Below are positions 9,098-16,326 of a stretch of 64,000 bases of DNA, piece after piece. A program made the position numbers and the translations under genes. The notes under the pieces were generated by a model, which was not told the DNA's origin, ran no database searches, and was given only the letters and a program-made list of their open reading frames with translations. Origin of the DNA: Pseudomonas fluorescens (lineage in GTDB: Bacteria; Pseudomonadota; Gammaproteobacteria; Pseudomonadales; Pseudomonadaceae); contig NZ_CABVHU010000013.1 in NCBI RefSeq assembly GCF_902497855.1, forward strand, positions 149,667-213,666, in the 5' to 3' direction. The number at the start of each line of letters is the position of its first letter. The first letter of the stretch is position 1.

Positions 9098-10906
9098 ATG
9101 ACCAAGAAAATCTACGTTACCGACACAATCCTGCGCGACGCCCACCAATCGCTGCTCGCCACCCGCATGCGCACCGAAGACATGCTGCCGATCTGCGACA
9201 AGCTCGACAAAGTCGGCTACTGGTCGCTCGAGTGCTGGGGCGGCGCGACGTTCGACGCCTGCGTGCGCTTCCTCAAGGAAGATCCGTGGGAGCGCCTGCG
9301 CCAACTGCGCGCCGCATTGCCTAACACTCGCCTGCAGATGCTCCTGCGTGGCCAGAACCTGCTGGGCTACCGCCACTACAGCGACGACGTGGTCAAAGCC
9401 TTCGTCGCCAAGGCGGCGGTCAACGGCATCGACGTGTTCCGCATCTTCGATGCCATGAACGACGTACGTAACCTGCGTACCGCCATCGAAGCGGTAAAAG
9501 CGGCTGGCAAACACGCCCAGGGCACCATCGCCTACACCACCAGCCCGGTGCACACCATCGACGCGTTCGTGGCCCAGGCCAGGCAAATGGAAGCCATGGG
9601 TTGCGACTCGGTGGCAATCAAGGACATGGCCGGTCTGCTGACCCCGTACGCCACTGGCGAATTGGTCAAGGCGCTGAAAAGCGAACAGTCGCTGCCCGTG
9701 TTTATTCACTCCCACGATACGGCTGGCCTGGCAACGATGTGCCAACTCAAGGCCATCGAAAACGGTGCCGACCACATCGACACCGCGATCTCCAGCTTTG
9801 CCTCGGGCACCAGCCACCCAGGCACCGAGTCGATGGTCGCCGCCCTTAAAGGCAGCGAGTTCGACACCGGCCTGAACCTTGAGCTGTTGCAAGAGATCGG
9901 TCTGTACTTCTATGCCGTGCGCAAGAAGTACCACCAGTTCGAAAGCGAGTTCACCGCTGTCGACACCCGCGTTCAAGTCAACCAGGTACCGGGCGGGATG
10001 ATCTCCAACCTGGCCAACCAGTTGAAAGAGCAGGGTGCCTTGAACCGCATGAGCGAAGTGCTGGCGGAGATCCCGCGGGTTCGCGAAGACCTCGGCTTCC
10101 CGCCGCTGGTGACCCCGACTTCGCAGATCGTCGGTACCCAGGCGTTCTTCAACGTGCTGGCCGGCGAGCGCTACAAGACCATCACCAACGAAGTGAAGCT
10201 TTACCTGCAAGGCGGCTACGGCAAAGCGCCGGGCACCGTGAACGAACAACTGCGTCGCCAGGCGATCGGCAGCGAAGAGGTGATCGACGTCCGTCCAGCC
10301 GACCTGCTCAAGCCGGAAATGACCAAGCTGCGTGCCGAAATCGGCGCCGTGGCCAAGTCTGAAGAAGACGTGCTGACCTACGCCATGTTCCCGGACATCG
10401 GCCGCAAATTCCTCGAAGAACGCGCTGCCGGGACCCTGACGCCTGAAGTGCTGTTGCCGATTCCGGAAGCGGGCGGCGTGACCTCGGCCGGTGGCGAAGG
10501 CGTACCGACTGAGTTCGTCATCGACGTCCACGGCGAAACCTACCGCGTAGATATCACCGGCGTTGGCGTCAAGGCGGAAGGCAAGCGTCACTTCTACCTG
10601 TCCATCGACGGCATGCCGGAAGAAGTGGTGTTCGAACCGCTCAACGAATTCGTCAGCGGCGGCAGCAGCAAGCGCAAGCAAGCCACTGCACCGGGCCACG
10701 TCAGCACCACCATGCCGGGCAACATCGTCGACGTGCTGGTCAAGGAAGGCGATACCGTCAAAGCCGGTCAGGCCGTATTGATCACCGAAGCGATGAAGAT
10801 GGAAACCGAAGTCCAGGCAGCCATCGCCGGTAAAGTCACCGCCATCCATGTGGTCAAGGGCGACCGGGTGAACCCGGGCGAAATCCTGATCGAGATCGAA
10901 GGCTGA
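9098..10906 (+). CDS. pycB: Pyruvate carboxylase subunit B (carboxyltransferase plus biotin carrier)
   Basis: The 602-residue product has a TIM-barrel carboxyltransferase (residues about 1-280: VTDTILRDAHQSLLATRMR, with metal-binding SHDTAGLATM), a conserved carboxylase domain, and a C-terminal biotinyl domain with EAMKME (biotin lysine at residue 567). It transfers carboxyl from biotin to pyruvate to make oxaloacetate. The start is ATG 9098, 11 bp after pycA. The family also contains oxaloacetate decarboxylase alpha (oadA), a common mis-annotation; the adjacent biotin carboxylase gene and lack of membrane subunits favour pyruvate carboxylase. Confidence 0.92.
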   Translation: MTKKIYVTDTILRDAHQSLLATRMRTEDMLPICDKLDKVGYWSLECWGGATFDACVRFLKEDPWERLRQLRAALPNTRLQMLLRGQNLLGYRHYSDDVVKAFVAKAAVNGIDVFRIFDAMNDVRNLRTAIEAVKAAGKHAQGTIAYTTSPVHTIDAFVAQARQMEAMGCDSVAIKDMAGLLTPYATGELVKALKSEQSLPVFIHSHDTAGLATMCQLKAIENGADHIDTAISSFASGTSHPGTESMVAALKGSEFDTGLNLELLQEIGLYFYAVRKKYHQFESEFTAVDTRVQVNQVPGGMISNLANQLKEQGALNRMSEVLAEIPRVREDLGFPPLVTPTSQIVGTQAFFNVLAGERYKTITNEVKLYLQGGYGKAPGTVNEQLRRQAIGSEEVIDVRPADLLKPEMTKLRAEIGAVAKSEEDVLTYAMFPDIGRKFLEERAAGTLTPEVLLPIPEAGGVTSAGGEGVPTEFVIDVHGETYRVDITGVGVKAEGKRHFYLSIDGMPEEVVFEPLNEFVSGGSSKRKQATAPGHVSTTMPGNIVDVLVKEGDTVKAGQAVLITEAMKMETEVQAAIAGKVTAIHVVKGDRVNPGEILIEIEG

Positions 10907-10937
10907 GTTAACAGCCTCGATTCAACGCTTTAAACCT

Positions 10938-10965
10938 CGGGGGGGCATGTGCTCCCCTTTTTTTT
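10938..10965 (+). terminator. Rho-independent terminator of pycAB
   Basis: A GC-rich hairpin (GGGGGCA / TGCTCCCC with one bulged T) is followed by eight T residues, 32 bp after the pycB stop. Confidence 0.8.
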
Positions 10966-11037
10966 GGAGCATAGCGCCAGAGCAACCTGCACCGCTGTGC
11001 TCTCCTCGCCACTCACAATCTTTTTCCGCTGATCATC

Positions 11038-11176
11038 TGCATTATTTTGCAGGTTTAGTTGGAAGATAAGCTTTAATCTGCATTTTATTGCGTGAATGGG
11101 CAGGCAACGGCGATAACAAATGCACTATATTGCATCCACCACTTGAGATAACCTCTCCTAAATGCATTTAGATGCA
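11038..11176. promoter_or_regulatory. Four phased TGCA-N6-TGCA operator-like repeats before hipA-like gene
   Basis: Copies lie at 11038-11051 (TGCATTATTTTGCA), 11079-11092 (TGCATTTTATTGCG, one mismatch), 11121-11134 (TGCACTATATTGCA) and 11163-11176 (TGCATTTAGATGCA). Start-to-start distances are 41, 42 and 42 bp, close to four helical turns, so all face the same side of DNA. The last ends directly before the ribosome site of the hipA-like gene. This resembles the multi-operator layout of hipBA promoters; binding by the HTH partner encoded downstream is inferred. Confidence 0.75.
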
Positions 11177-11187
11177 GGTGAGATGGC

Positions 11188-12540
11188 ATGTATAACCTGA
11201 CTTTACAGGTCTTCACGGCAGGGAACTGGCAAGACGCCATGATCTTTAGCTTCGACAGTCCTGAAAAAGGATTCGAGAGTCGATGCAACTTCGGCTACGA
11301 AACCCCCTATCTCATCGAAAACATTGAGGGTATTGGGACGCCTTTTGCCAAAGCAGTGAGTGCCAGGTTTCCATTGGACTGGGAGGGTAGGCGATCCAGT
11401 GCCCCCGCGTTTCTTCATGACATTGCACCTGCCGGCGCTGCCAAGAAATTTCTTCTGGCACACATAGGGCGTGACAAGCCCGATGACGTTAGTGTCGACC
11501 TCTACCTACTGTCCAGAAGCACTCCTGCACCCATTGGCAACATGCGGATAAGAGAGTCTGCCGAGGCAGTGGACCAACGTAAGCCGATGGGTTTTAAGCG
11601 ACTCGACGTCATTGCTCGCGACAATAGATTTCTCGAGTATGCCTATGAGCAGGGTGCTGCAATTGGCGGTGCAACAGGGGCAGGTGGCGAGGCGCCAAAG
11701 CTCTTGCTGGCTGAGGCCAAGGACGGACTTCTATACCCCGATGCGGTATTGGATGACGCAGACGTCACCCAGCACTGGTTTGTAAAATTCGCTCGCAATA
11801 AAGGGAATAAGACTGATCAGGACATTCTTAGAAGCGAATACCACTACTACAAGGCGCTACAAGCGCTAGGGATCGAGACGGTGGGGGCACGAGGTTTGGC
11901 ATTGGAAGAAGCGACCAAGCCTAGCTTATGGATGCAGCGTTTCGATCGTCAGGTGACTTCACATGGCGTCGAGCGTTTTGCCGTTGAGTCAATGTACTCG
12001 CTAGCGGACATAACCACGCCCGGTAGCCGGATGAACCATATGGACGTTATTCGAATGCTTGCCGGACTCTGGCGGGATGCAGGGCAAGCGAATCAGATCC
12101 CGGACCTGGTTGCTGACTACCTGCGTCGGGATTTGCTCAACAAAATCCTTGGCAACTCGGATAACCATGGACGCAATACCGCAATCATTCGTGAAGCTTC
12201 ATCGTTCCGTCTGGCACCGATCTATGACTTGGCGCCGATGGTAATGGACGATGAAGGTGTGACACGCACCACCAAGTGGCCAATAGATCTGGAACGAGCG
12301 GGTGAAGTTGATTGGCATGGGGTGTGCCGTGCGTTGGCCGATATTAGTGATCCGGATGATCCACTGGCAGCATTGAACGATTCGCAAGATTCTTTTGAGC
12401 GACTGCGAGAGGATGCGAAGCGTTTCTTGGCACTCCCCGACATTCTCGCTACCAGCGGCTTGCCCGAGGTGACGATGAATCACCCGCAAATCGCATTGAA
12501 AAACCTGGAACATCGTTTGAAAGAGTGGAACCTGCAATGA
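11188..12540 (+). CDS. HipA-like serine/threonine kinase toxin
   Basis: The 450-residue protein belongs to the HipA kinase family, whose members phosphorylate targets such as glutamyl-tRNA synthetase and cause growth arrest. The C-terminal kinase core contains the catalytic-loop motif GNSDNHGRN (residues about 322-330, Asp325) and the metal-binding YDLAPM (about 346). ATP-lobe sequence includes HWFVKFARNKGNKTDQDILRSE. The start is ATG 11188 with GGTGAG upstream. The stop overlaps the start of an HTH gene by ATGA, giving toxin-antitoxin order rather than the usual hipB-hipA order. Four operator-like repeats precede it. The kinase family is clear; toxicity is inferred. Confidence 0.85.
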   Translation: MYNLTLQVFTAGNWQDAMIFSFDSPEKGFESRCNFGYETPYLIENIEGIGTPFAKAVSARFPLDWEGRRSSAPAFLHDIAPAGAAKKFLLAHIGRDKPDDVSVDLYLLSRSTPAPIGNMRIRESAEAVDQRKPMGFKRLDVIARDNRFLEYAYEQGAAIGGATGAGGEAPKLLLAEAKDGLLYPDAVLDDADVTQHWFVKFARNKGNKTDQDILRSEYHYYKALQALGIETVGARGLALEEATKPSLWMQRFDRQVTSHGVERFAVESMYSLADITTPGSRMNHMDVIRMLAGLWRDAGQANQIPDLVADYLRRDLLNKILGNSDNHGRNTAIIREASSFRLAPIYDLAPMVMDDEGVTRTTKWPIDLERAGEVDWHGVCRALADISDPDDPLAALNDSQDSFERLREDAKRFLALPDILATSGLPEVTMNHPQIALKNLEHRLKEWNLQ

Positions 12541-12869
12541 GCATGACCGTCGCCGAGCGTACTGTGCTCATCGAAAGCATCCAGGAAGCGCTGGCTCAAG
12601 GCACTCTTGAGATTAGCGACGCGGTACGTCAATTACGAGTAGAAGTCACCGGCCTGCATCAGACCCAGTTCGCGAAGATGTGCAAGATTTCAGTACGCAC
12701 ACTGGTGCACATCGAGCATGGAGAAGGGAACCAGACGCTGAAATCGCTGAATGCAGTATTCAGACCGTTTGGTCTGAAGATGGGAGTGGTGCGGATTCGT
12801 CGCGTTAGAGCTGATACTGCACCGTCCCTTGCTCGCGATGGCGGTAAGCTGGATGCAGCAGTGCGTTGA
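12537..12869 (+). CDS. XRE-family HTH protein, HipB-like antitoxin
   Basis: The 110-residue protein contains an XRE helix-turn-helix (residues about 45-85: HQTQFAKMCKISVRTLVHIE) and a basic tail (MGVVRIRRVRAD). Its ATG overlaps the hipA-like stop codon (ATGA), indicating translational coupling. HipB-type antitoxins bind the kinase and the operator DNA; the four phased repeats at 11038-11176 are the likely target. It is longer than E. coli HipB (88 aa), with a possibly disordered C-terminus. Confidence 0.78.
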   Translation: MSMTVAERTVLIESIQEALAQGTLEISDAVRQLRVEVTGLHQTQFAKMCKISVRTLVHIEHGEGNQTLKSLNAVFRPFGLKMGVVRIRRVRADTAPSLARDGGKLDAAVR

Positions 12870-12890
12870 AGATCTTTTGCTGTTTAATCC

Positions 12891-13562
12891 TTAATCGCGG
12901 CACTCGGCCAGGGTTTTCACCTGCCCCGACTCCGTCTGGTTCTCATCGGACAGCCACCGCTCAAACCCCGCAGCAATCGCGGGCCATTCCGAGTCCAGAA
13001 TCGAATACCACGCGGTATCCCGGTTCTGCCCCTTGACTACCATGTGCTGGCGGAACACCCCTTCAAAACTGAATCCCAACCGCTCAGCCGCGTACTTGGA
13101 GCGGGCGTTGCCGTTGTTGCATTTCCACTCCAGGCGCCGGTAGCCCAGGTCAAAGGAGGCCTTGGCCAGCAAATAAACCGCCTCGGTGCTTTTTGGCGAA
13201 CGCTGCATCGGCGCACCGAACGTCACGTGGCCGATCTCGATACGGCCTTGGGAAGGGACGATCGACATCAGGCTGAGGATGCCTTGCACCTCGCCGCTGG
13301 CGCGGTCGATCACGCTGAAGAAGTATGGGTCGCTGTTGGCCGCATGATTATTCAGCCAGTCATTGAAAGTGCTGCGCTGCGCGAACGGCCCGTAAGGCAA
13401 ATAGTCCCAAAGCTTCGGATCGGCGCCCGGGCCTTCCAGGGCATTCCACAAACCGTCGCCGTGGCGTGCCGGGTCAAGTTTTTCCAAGCGGATGAAGCGC
13501 CCTTCGATCGTTTGAACCGTCGGTGCCGGGACGCCTTTCCAGTCCGCGAGTGAAGTCGTCAT
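12891..13562 (-). CDS. GNAT N-acetyltransferase, RimJ/RimL type
   Basis: The 223-residue acetyl-CoA-dependent acetyltransferase shows the RimJ/RimL pattern: GRFIRLEKLDPARHGDGLW at the N-terminus, GRIEIGHVTFGAPMQRSPKSTEA for the central beta strand and CoA loop, and KCNNGNARSKYAAERLGFSFEG near the C-terminus. The substrate is unknown. ATG 13562 has CAGGAG upstream. It is the last gene of a probable operon transcribed from the MocR/PaiB intergenic region (paiB-like, GNAT, GNAT), with only 16-22 bp between genes. Confidence 0.85.
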   Translation of the reverse strand: MTTSLADWKGVPAPTVQTIEGRFIRLEKLDPARHGDGLWNALEGPGADPKLWDYLPYGPFAQRSTFNDWLNNHAANSDPYFFSVIDRASGEVQGILSLMSIVPSQGRIEIGHVTFGAPMQRSPKSTEAVYLLAKASFDLGYRRLEWKCNNGNARSKYAAERLGFSFEGVFRQHMVVKGQNRDTAWYSILDSEWPAIAAGFERWLSDENQTESGQVKTLAECRD

Positions 13563-13578
13563 GCTGTGCTCCTGAACC

Positions 13579-14025
13579 TTAAATGGCTTTGCGAAACTGG
13601 ATGAAACCAGGCCGTTCGGCGATGCGCTCGTAAAGCTGGATCGCGGTGGCGTTGGTTTCGTGGGTCAGCCAGTGGACCTTGCAGCAACCGTCCTCCCTGG
13701 CTGTGGCGTACACGTATTCGATCAGCTTGCGGCCGACGCCGGTGCCGCGGGTTTGCGGCGTTACCAGCAAGTCCTGCAGGTAGCAGGAATTTTCGATGCT
13801 CCAGTTCGAACGATGGTAGATGAAATTCACCATCCCTACCGCTTGACCACCGGTCCAGGCCAGCGCCGAGTGGGTCGGTTCGCCAGGGTCGAGCAGGCGC
13901 TGCCAGGTGCTGTGGGTGACGGCCTCGGGCAGTTCGGTGTTATAGAAACGCAGATAGGCCTGCCACAACGGCAACCAGGCAGCATGGTCGTCGGCGCTGA
14001 CCTGGCGAATCTCGATCTGACTCAT
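13579..14025 (-). CDS. GNAT N-acetyltransferase (148 aa)
   Basis: A single-domain GNAT protein beginning MSQIEIRQVSADDHAAWLPLW, with the acetyl-CoA loop LVTPQTRGTGVGRKLIEYV and the C-terminal ETNATAIQLYERI. ATG 14025 is preferred over ATG 14031 because AAGGA then lies at a proper distance; with the other start the site would abut the codon. It starts 9 bp after the PaiB-like stop, so the two are probably co-transcribed. The substrate is unknown; diamine or amino-acid acetylation is only a guess. Confidence 0.82.
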   Translation of the reverse strand: MSQIEIRQVSADDHAAWLPLWQAYLRFYNTELPEAVTHSTWQRLLDPGEPTHSALAWTGGQAVGMVNFIYHRSNWSIENSCYLQDLLVTPQTRGTGVGRKLIEYVYATAREDGCCKVHWLTHETNATAIQLYERIAERPGFIQFRKAI

Positions 14026-14034
14026 GTTCATTCC

Positions 14035-14658
14035 TTAACGCATCAAGTGGGCGAGGGCCTGGTCATGCACATCGGGGCTGGCGGCGAGCCCCTCGCGCAC
14101 ACCGGCGATATCTGCGGTGCTGCGGTTCTGGCTGAGTTTGCGCTGACCTTCCAGGCGCTGGATCGGCAAGGCAAAACCGACGATGGCCTTGAGCATTGCG
14201 TCAATGTACTCCGCGGGCGCATCCGCGACCTTCCACGGATTGTTGCGACCTGCTTCATGACGATCCGTCAGAGCGCTGACCAGGTTATGCAGGCGATCGG
14301 CGTCGGTGAAAACCTCGGCCGTTCCATAAGCGTGCACGGCGACGTAGTTCCAGGTCGGCACGACCTTGCCGTGTTCCGCTTTGCTCGGGTAGAACCCCGG
14401 GCTGACGTAAGCCTCGGCACCGGCAAAAACCACCAGCGCTTGAGCGCCGTCCTGCAATGCTTTCCATTGCGGATTGGCCCGGGCGAAGTGGCCGTAGAGG
14501 GTGCCGTTCGAGCCTTGGTCGGGGCGAAGCAGCAGTGGCAGATGACTGGCTTGCAGGCCTTGCTCCCCATGGGTCACCAGCACGGCAAGGCGGGTGCCGA
14601 GTATCTGCTGCTGCAATTCATGCAAATCGTTGATGGCAAAGTTGCTTGGCGTGTACAT
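14035..14658 (-). CDS. PaiB-like FMN-binding split-barrel protein
   Basis: The 207-residue protein matches the PaiB family: MYTPSNFAINDLHELQQQI at the N-terminus, GHFARANPQWKAL, AYVSPGFYPSKAEHGKVVPTWNYVAVHAYG, and EGQRKLSQNRS near the C-terminus. In Bacillus PaiB is called a transcriptional regulator of sporulation and degradative enzymes; in pseudomonads the role is not established. ATG 14658 has AAGGAA upstream. It is first in an operon with two acetyltransferases (PaiA is itself a GNAT) and divergent from a MocR regulator. Confidence 0.85.
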   Translation of the reverse strand: MYTPSNFAINDLHELQQQILGTRLAVLVTHGEQGLQASHLPLLLRPDQGSNGTLYGHFARANPQWKALQDGAQALVVFAGAEAYVSPGFYPSKAEHGKVVPTWNYVAVHAYGTAEVFTDADRLHNLVSALTDRHEAGRNNPWKVADAPAEYIDAMLKAIVGFALPIQRLEGQRKLSQNRSTADIAGVREGLAASPDVHDQALAHLMR

Positions 14659-14698
14659 GGTGATTTTCCTTGGCGAATGTGTTCATCCTAGGCAGGCT

Positions 14699-14731
14699 AT
14701 TGGTCTGTTGTAAGAGCCATTAATGACCAAT
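14699..14731. promoter_or_regulatory. Inverted repeat between paiB-like and mocR-like genes
   Basis: ATTGGTC (14699-14705) and GACCAAT (14725-14731) are perfect 7-bp inverted arms; a third related half-site, AGGTCCATT, follows at 14737-14745. The arrangement in a 90-bp divergent promoter region fits an operator of the MocR-type regulator encoded to the right. Binding is inferred. Confidence 0.55.
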
Positions 14732-14748
14732 TTAATAGGTCCATTACC

Positions 14749-16299
14749 ATGACCAGCGAATCACTGTCCTTGTCGTTCAATCCTGCGGGTATCGAACTCG
14801 ATCGCCGTCAGGGCTTGAGCCGGCAGTTGTATCAGGCACTACGGGTGCGCGTGCTCGACGGCAGACTGGCCAGTGGCACGCGATTACCGGCCAGTCGCGA
14901 TCTGGCGGCGGCACTGGCGATTTCCCGCAACAGCGTGGTGCGGGCCTATGATCAGCTCTACGCCGAGGGCTTTATCGAAGGGCGTGTTGGCGACGGAACT
15001 TATGTTGCACAACTGCCTCAAGCGATGCTGCCGACGAAAAAACTATCCACAAAAGTATCCACAGGGTTGTCAACAGGCTTACCCACAGCCTTATCCACAA
15101 ATCGTCTGGATTTACCTGTGGTTTCATCCAGTAAAGTTATCCACAGTGGTGCTTTGGAGAGGGTAGAAAGGAATCATTTACCAACGCCGCCGAGCGGTCC
15201 GCCACGGGCTTTTCGGGTCGGCGTTCCGGCCTTTGATCTGTTTCCGTTCGAGGTGTGGGCCAAGCTGAACGCGGCTTTCTGGCGTAAACCGGACTTGCAG
15301 CAACTCTGTTACGGGGACCCGGCAGGCGATGGGCGCTTGCGCGGCCTGATTTCGGCGTACCTGCGCAGTTCGCGGGGCATGCAATGCACGGCTGAGCAAA
15401 TAGTGATCACCAGTGGCGCGCAGCAGGGGATCAGCCTTTGTGCACAGCTGCTGGTAGAGCCGGGCGACGGGGTGGCGATCGAGAATCCGGGGTATCGCGC
15501 GGCGGGGCATGCATTCGCAGTGGCCGGTGCGCATTTGCACGGTGTAGCGGTGGACAGTGATGGTATCAATTGTCGCGAATTGGCGAGGCTCGGCAATTGT
15601 CGTCTGGCTTACGTCACGCCGTCGCACCAGTACCCGACCGGTGTGGTCATGAGTCTGGCGCGGCGCCTGGAGCTGTTGGCCTGGGCCGAGCGAACGGAGG
15701 GTTGGATCGTGGAGGATGACTACGATGGCGAGTACCGTTACAGCGGCGCGCCATTGTCCCCCTTGGCGGCACTCGATCGGCAGGGGCGGGTGCTGTACGT
15801 CGGGACCTTCGGCAAGGTCGCCTTCCCGGCATTGCGCCTGGGTTATCTGGTGTTGCCACCCGCATTGGTGGACGCGTTCTCCCAGCGTCGTGCGGTGGAT
15901 GTACGGCATTCCGAGGTCAGTACTCAGGCAGTGATGGCCGAGTTCATGGCCGCCGGGCATTTCCAGCGACACATTCGGCGTATGCGGCGTGCTGCGCTGA
16001 GCCGACGCAATACATTGCTGTCCGGTTGGCCTCAGGGTATCCCCGGTATCGGCAGTCTGCCGAGTGTCGCGGCAGGGCTGCACTTGACGGTTGCGGTCGA
16101 GTCTGCAGCCCGCGAGCAAGCGCTGATTGAAAAGGCGGCCAGCGTCGATGTCGAGATCAATGCCCTGAGCAGCTACTGGTTACCGGACTCGCAACAACCG
16201 CAGGACCAGCGCGCCGGGCTGGTCCTGGGTTTTGCGGCGGTGCCGGAAGTCGCCATCATCGAAGCACTTCGGCGTCTGGACAGGATCTGGCGCACCTGA
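14749..16299 (+). CDS. MocR/PdxR-type GntR-HTH aminotransferase-like regulator
   Basis: The 516-residue chimera has an N-terminal GntR winged HTH (residues about 20-88, SRQLYQALRVRVLDGRLASG and LAISRNSVVRAYDQLYAEGF), a linker, and a type I aminotransferase-like domain (about 150-515). The PLP fold is supported by EDDYDGEYRY, ASPHQ-like TPSHQYPTG and the lysine-region YVGTFGKVAFPALRLGYLV. It probably controls the divergent PaiB/GNAT operon. Odd feature: linker residues 99-118 are a run of five tetrapeptides (LSTK, VSTG, LSTG, LPTA, LSTN) encoded by 12-bp DnaA-box-like repeats, with a further exact box at 15137. Effector and target genes are unknown. Confidence 0.88.
   Translation: MTSESLSLSFNPAGIELDRRQGLSRQLYQALRVRVLDGRLASGTRLPASRDLAAALAISRNSVVRAYDQLYAEGFIEGRVGDGTYVAQLPQAMLPTKKLSTKVSTGLSTGLPTALSTNRLDLPVVSSSKVIHSGALERVERNHLPTPPSGPPRAFRVGVPAFDLFPFEVWAKLNAAFWRKPDLQQLCYGDPAGDGRLRGLISAYLRSSRGMQCTAEQIVITSGAQQGISLCAQLLVEPGDGVAIENPGYRAAGHAFAVAGAHLHGVAVDSDGINCRELARLGNCRLAYVTPSHQYPTGVVMSLARRLELLAWAERTEGWIVEDDYDGEYRYSGAPLSPLAALDRQGRVLYVGTFGKVAFPALRLGYLVLPPALVDAFSQRRAVDVRHSEVSTQAVMAEFMAAGHFQRHIRRMRRAALSRRNTLLSGWPQGIPGIGSLPSVAAGLHLTVAVESAAREQALIEKAASVDVEINALSSYWLPDSQQPQDQRAGLVLGFAAVPEVAIIEALRRLDRIWRT
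15043..15145. repeat. 12-bp-phased cluster of DnaA-box-like 9-mers inside mocR-like gene
   Basis: On the plus strand 9-mers begin at 15043 (CTATCCACA), 15055 (GTATCCACA), 15067 (TTGTCAACA), 15079 (TTACCCACA) and 15091 (TTATCCACA), exactly 12 bp apart; another exact TTATCCACA is at 15137-15145. The consensus DnaA box is TTATNCACA, so two copies are perfect and three have one or two mismatches, with 15067 the weakest. All are in one orientation and lie in the interdomain linker, where coding constraint is low. Confidence 0.75.
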
Positions 16300-16326
16300 G
16301 TCTTGTACCGCCCATCAGGGTTGCAG

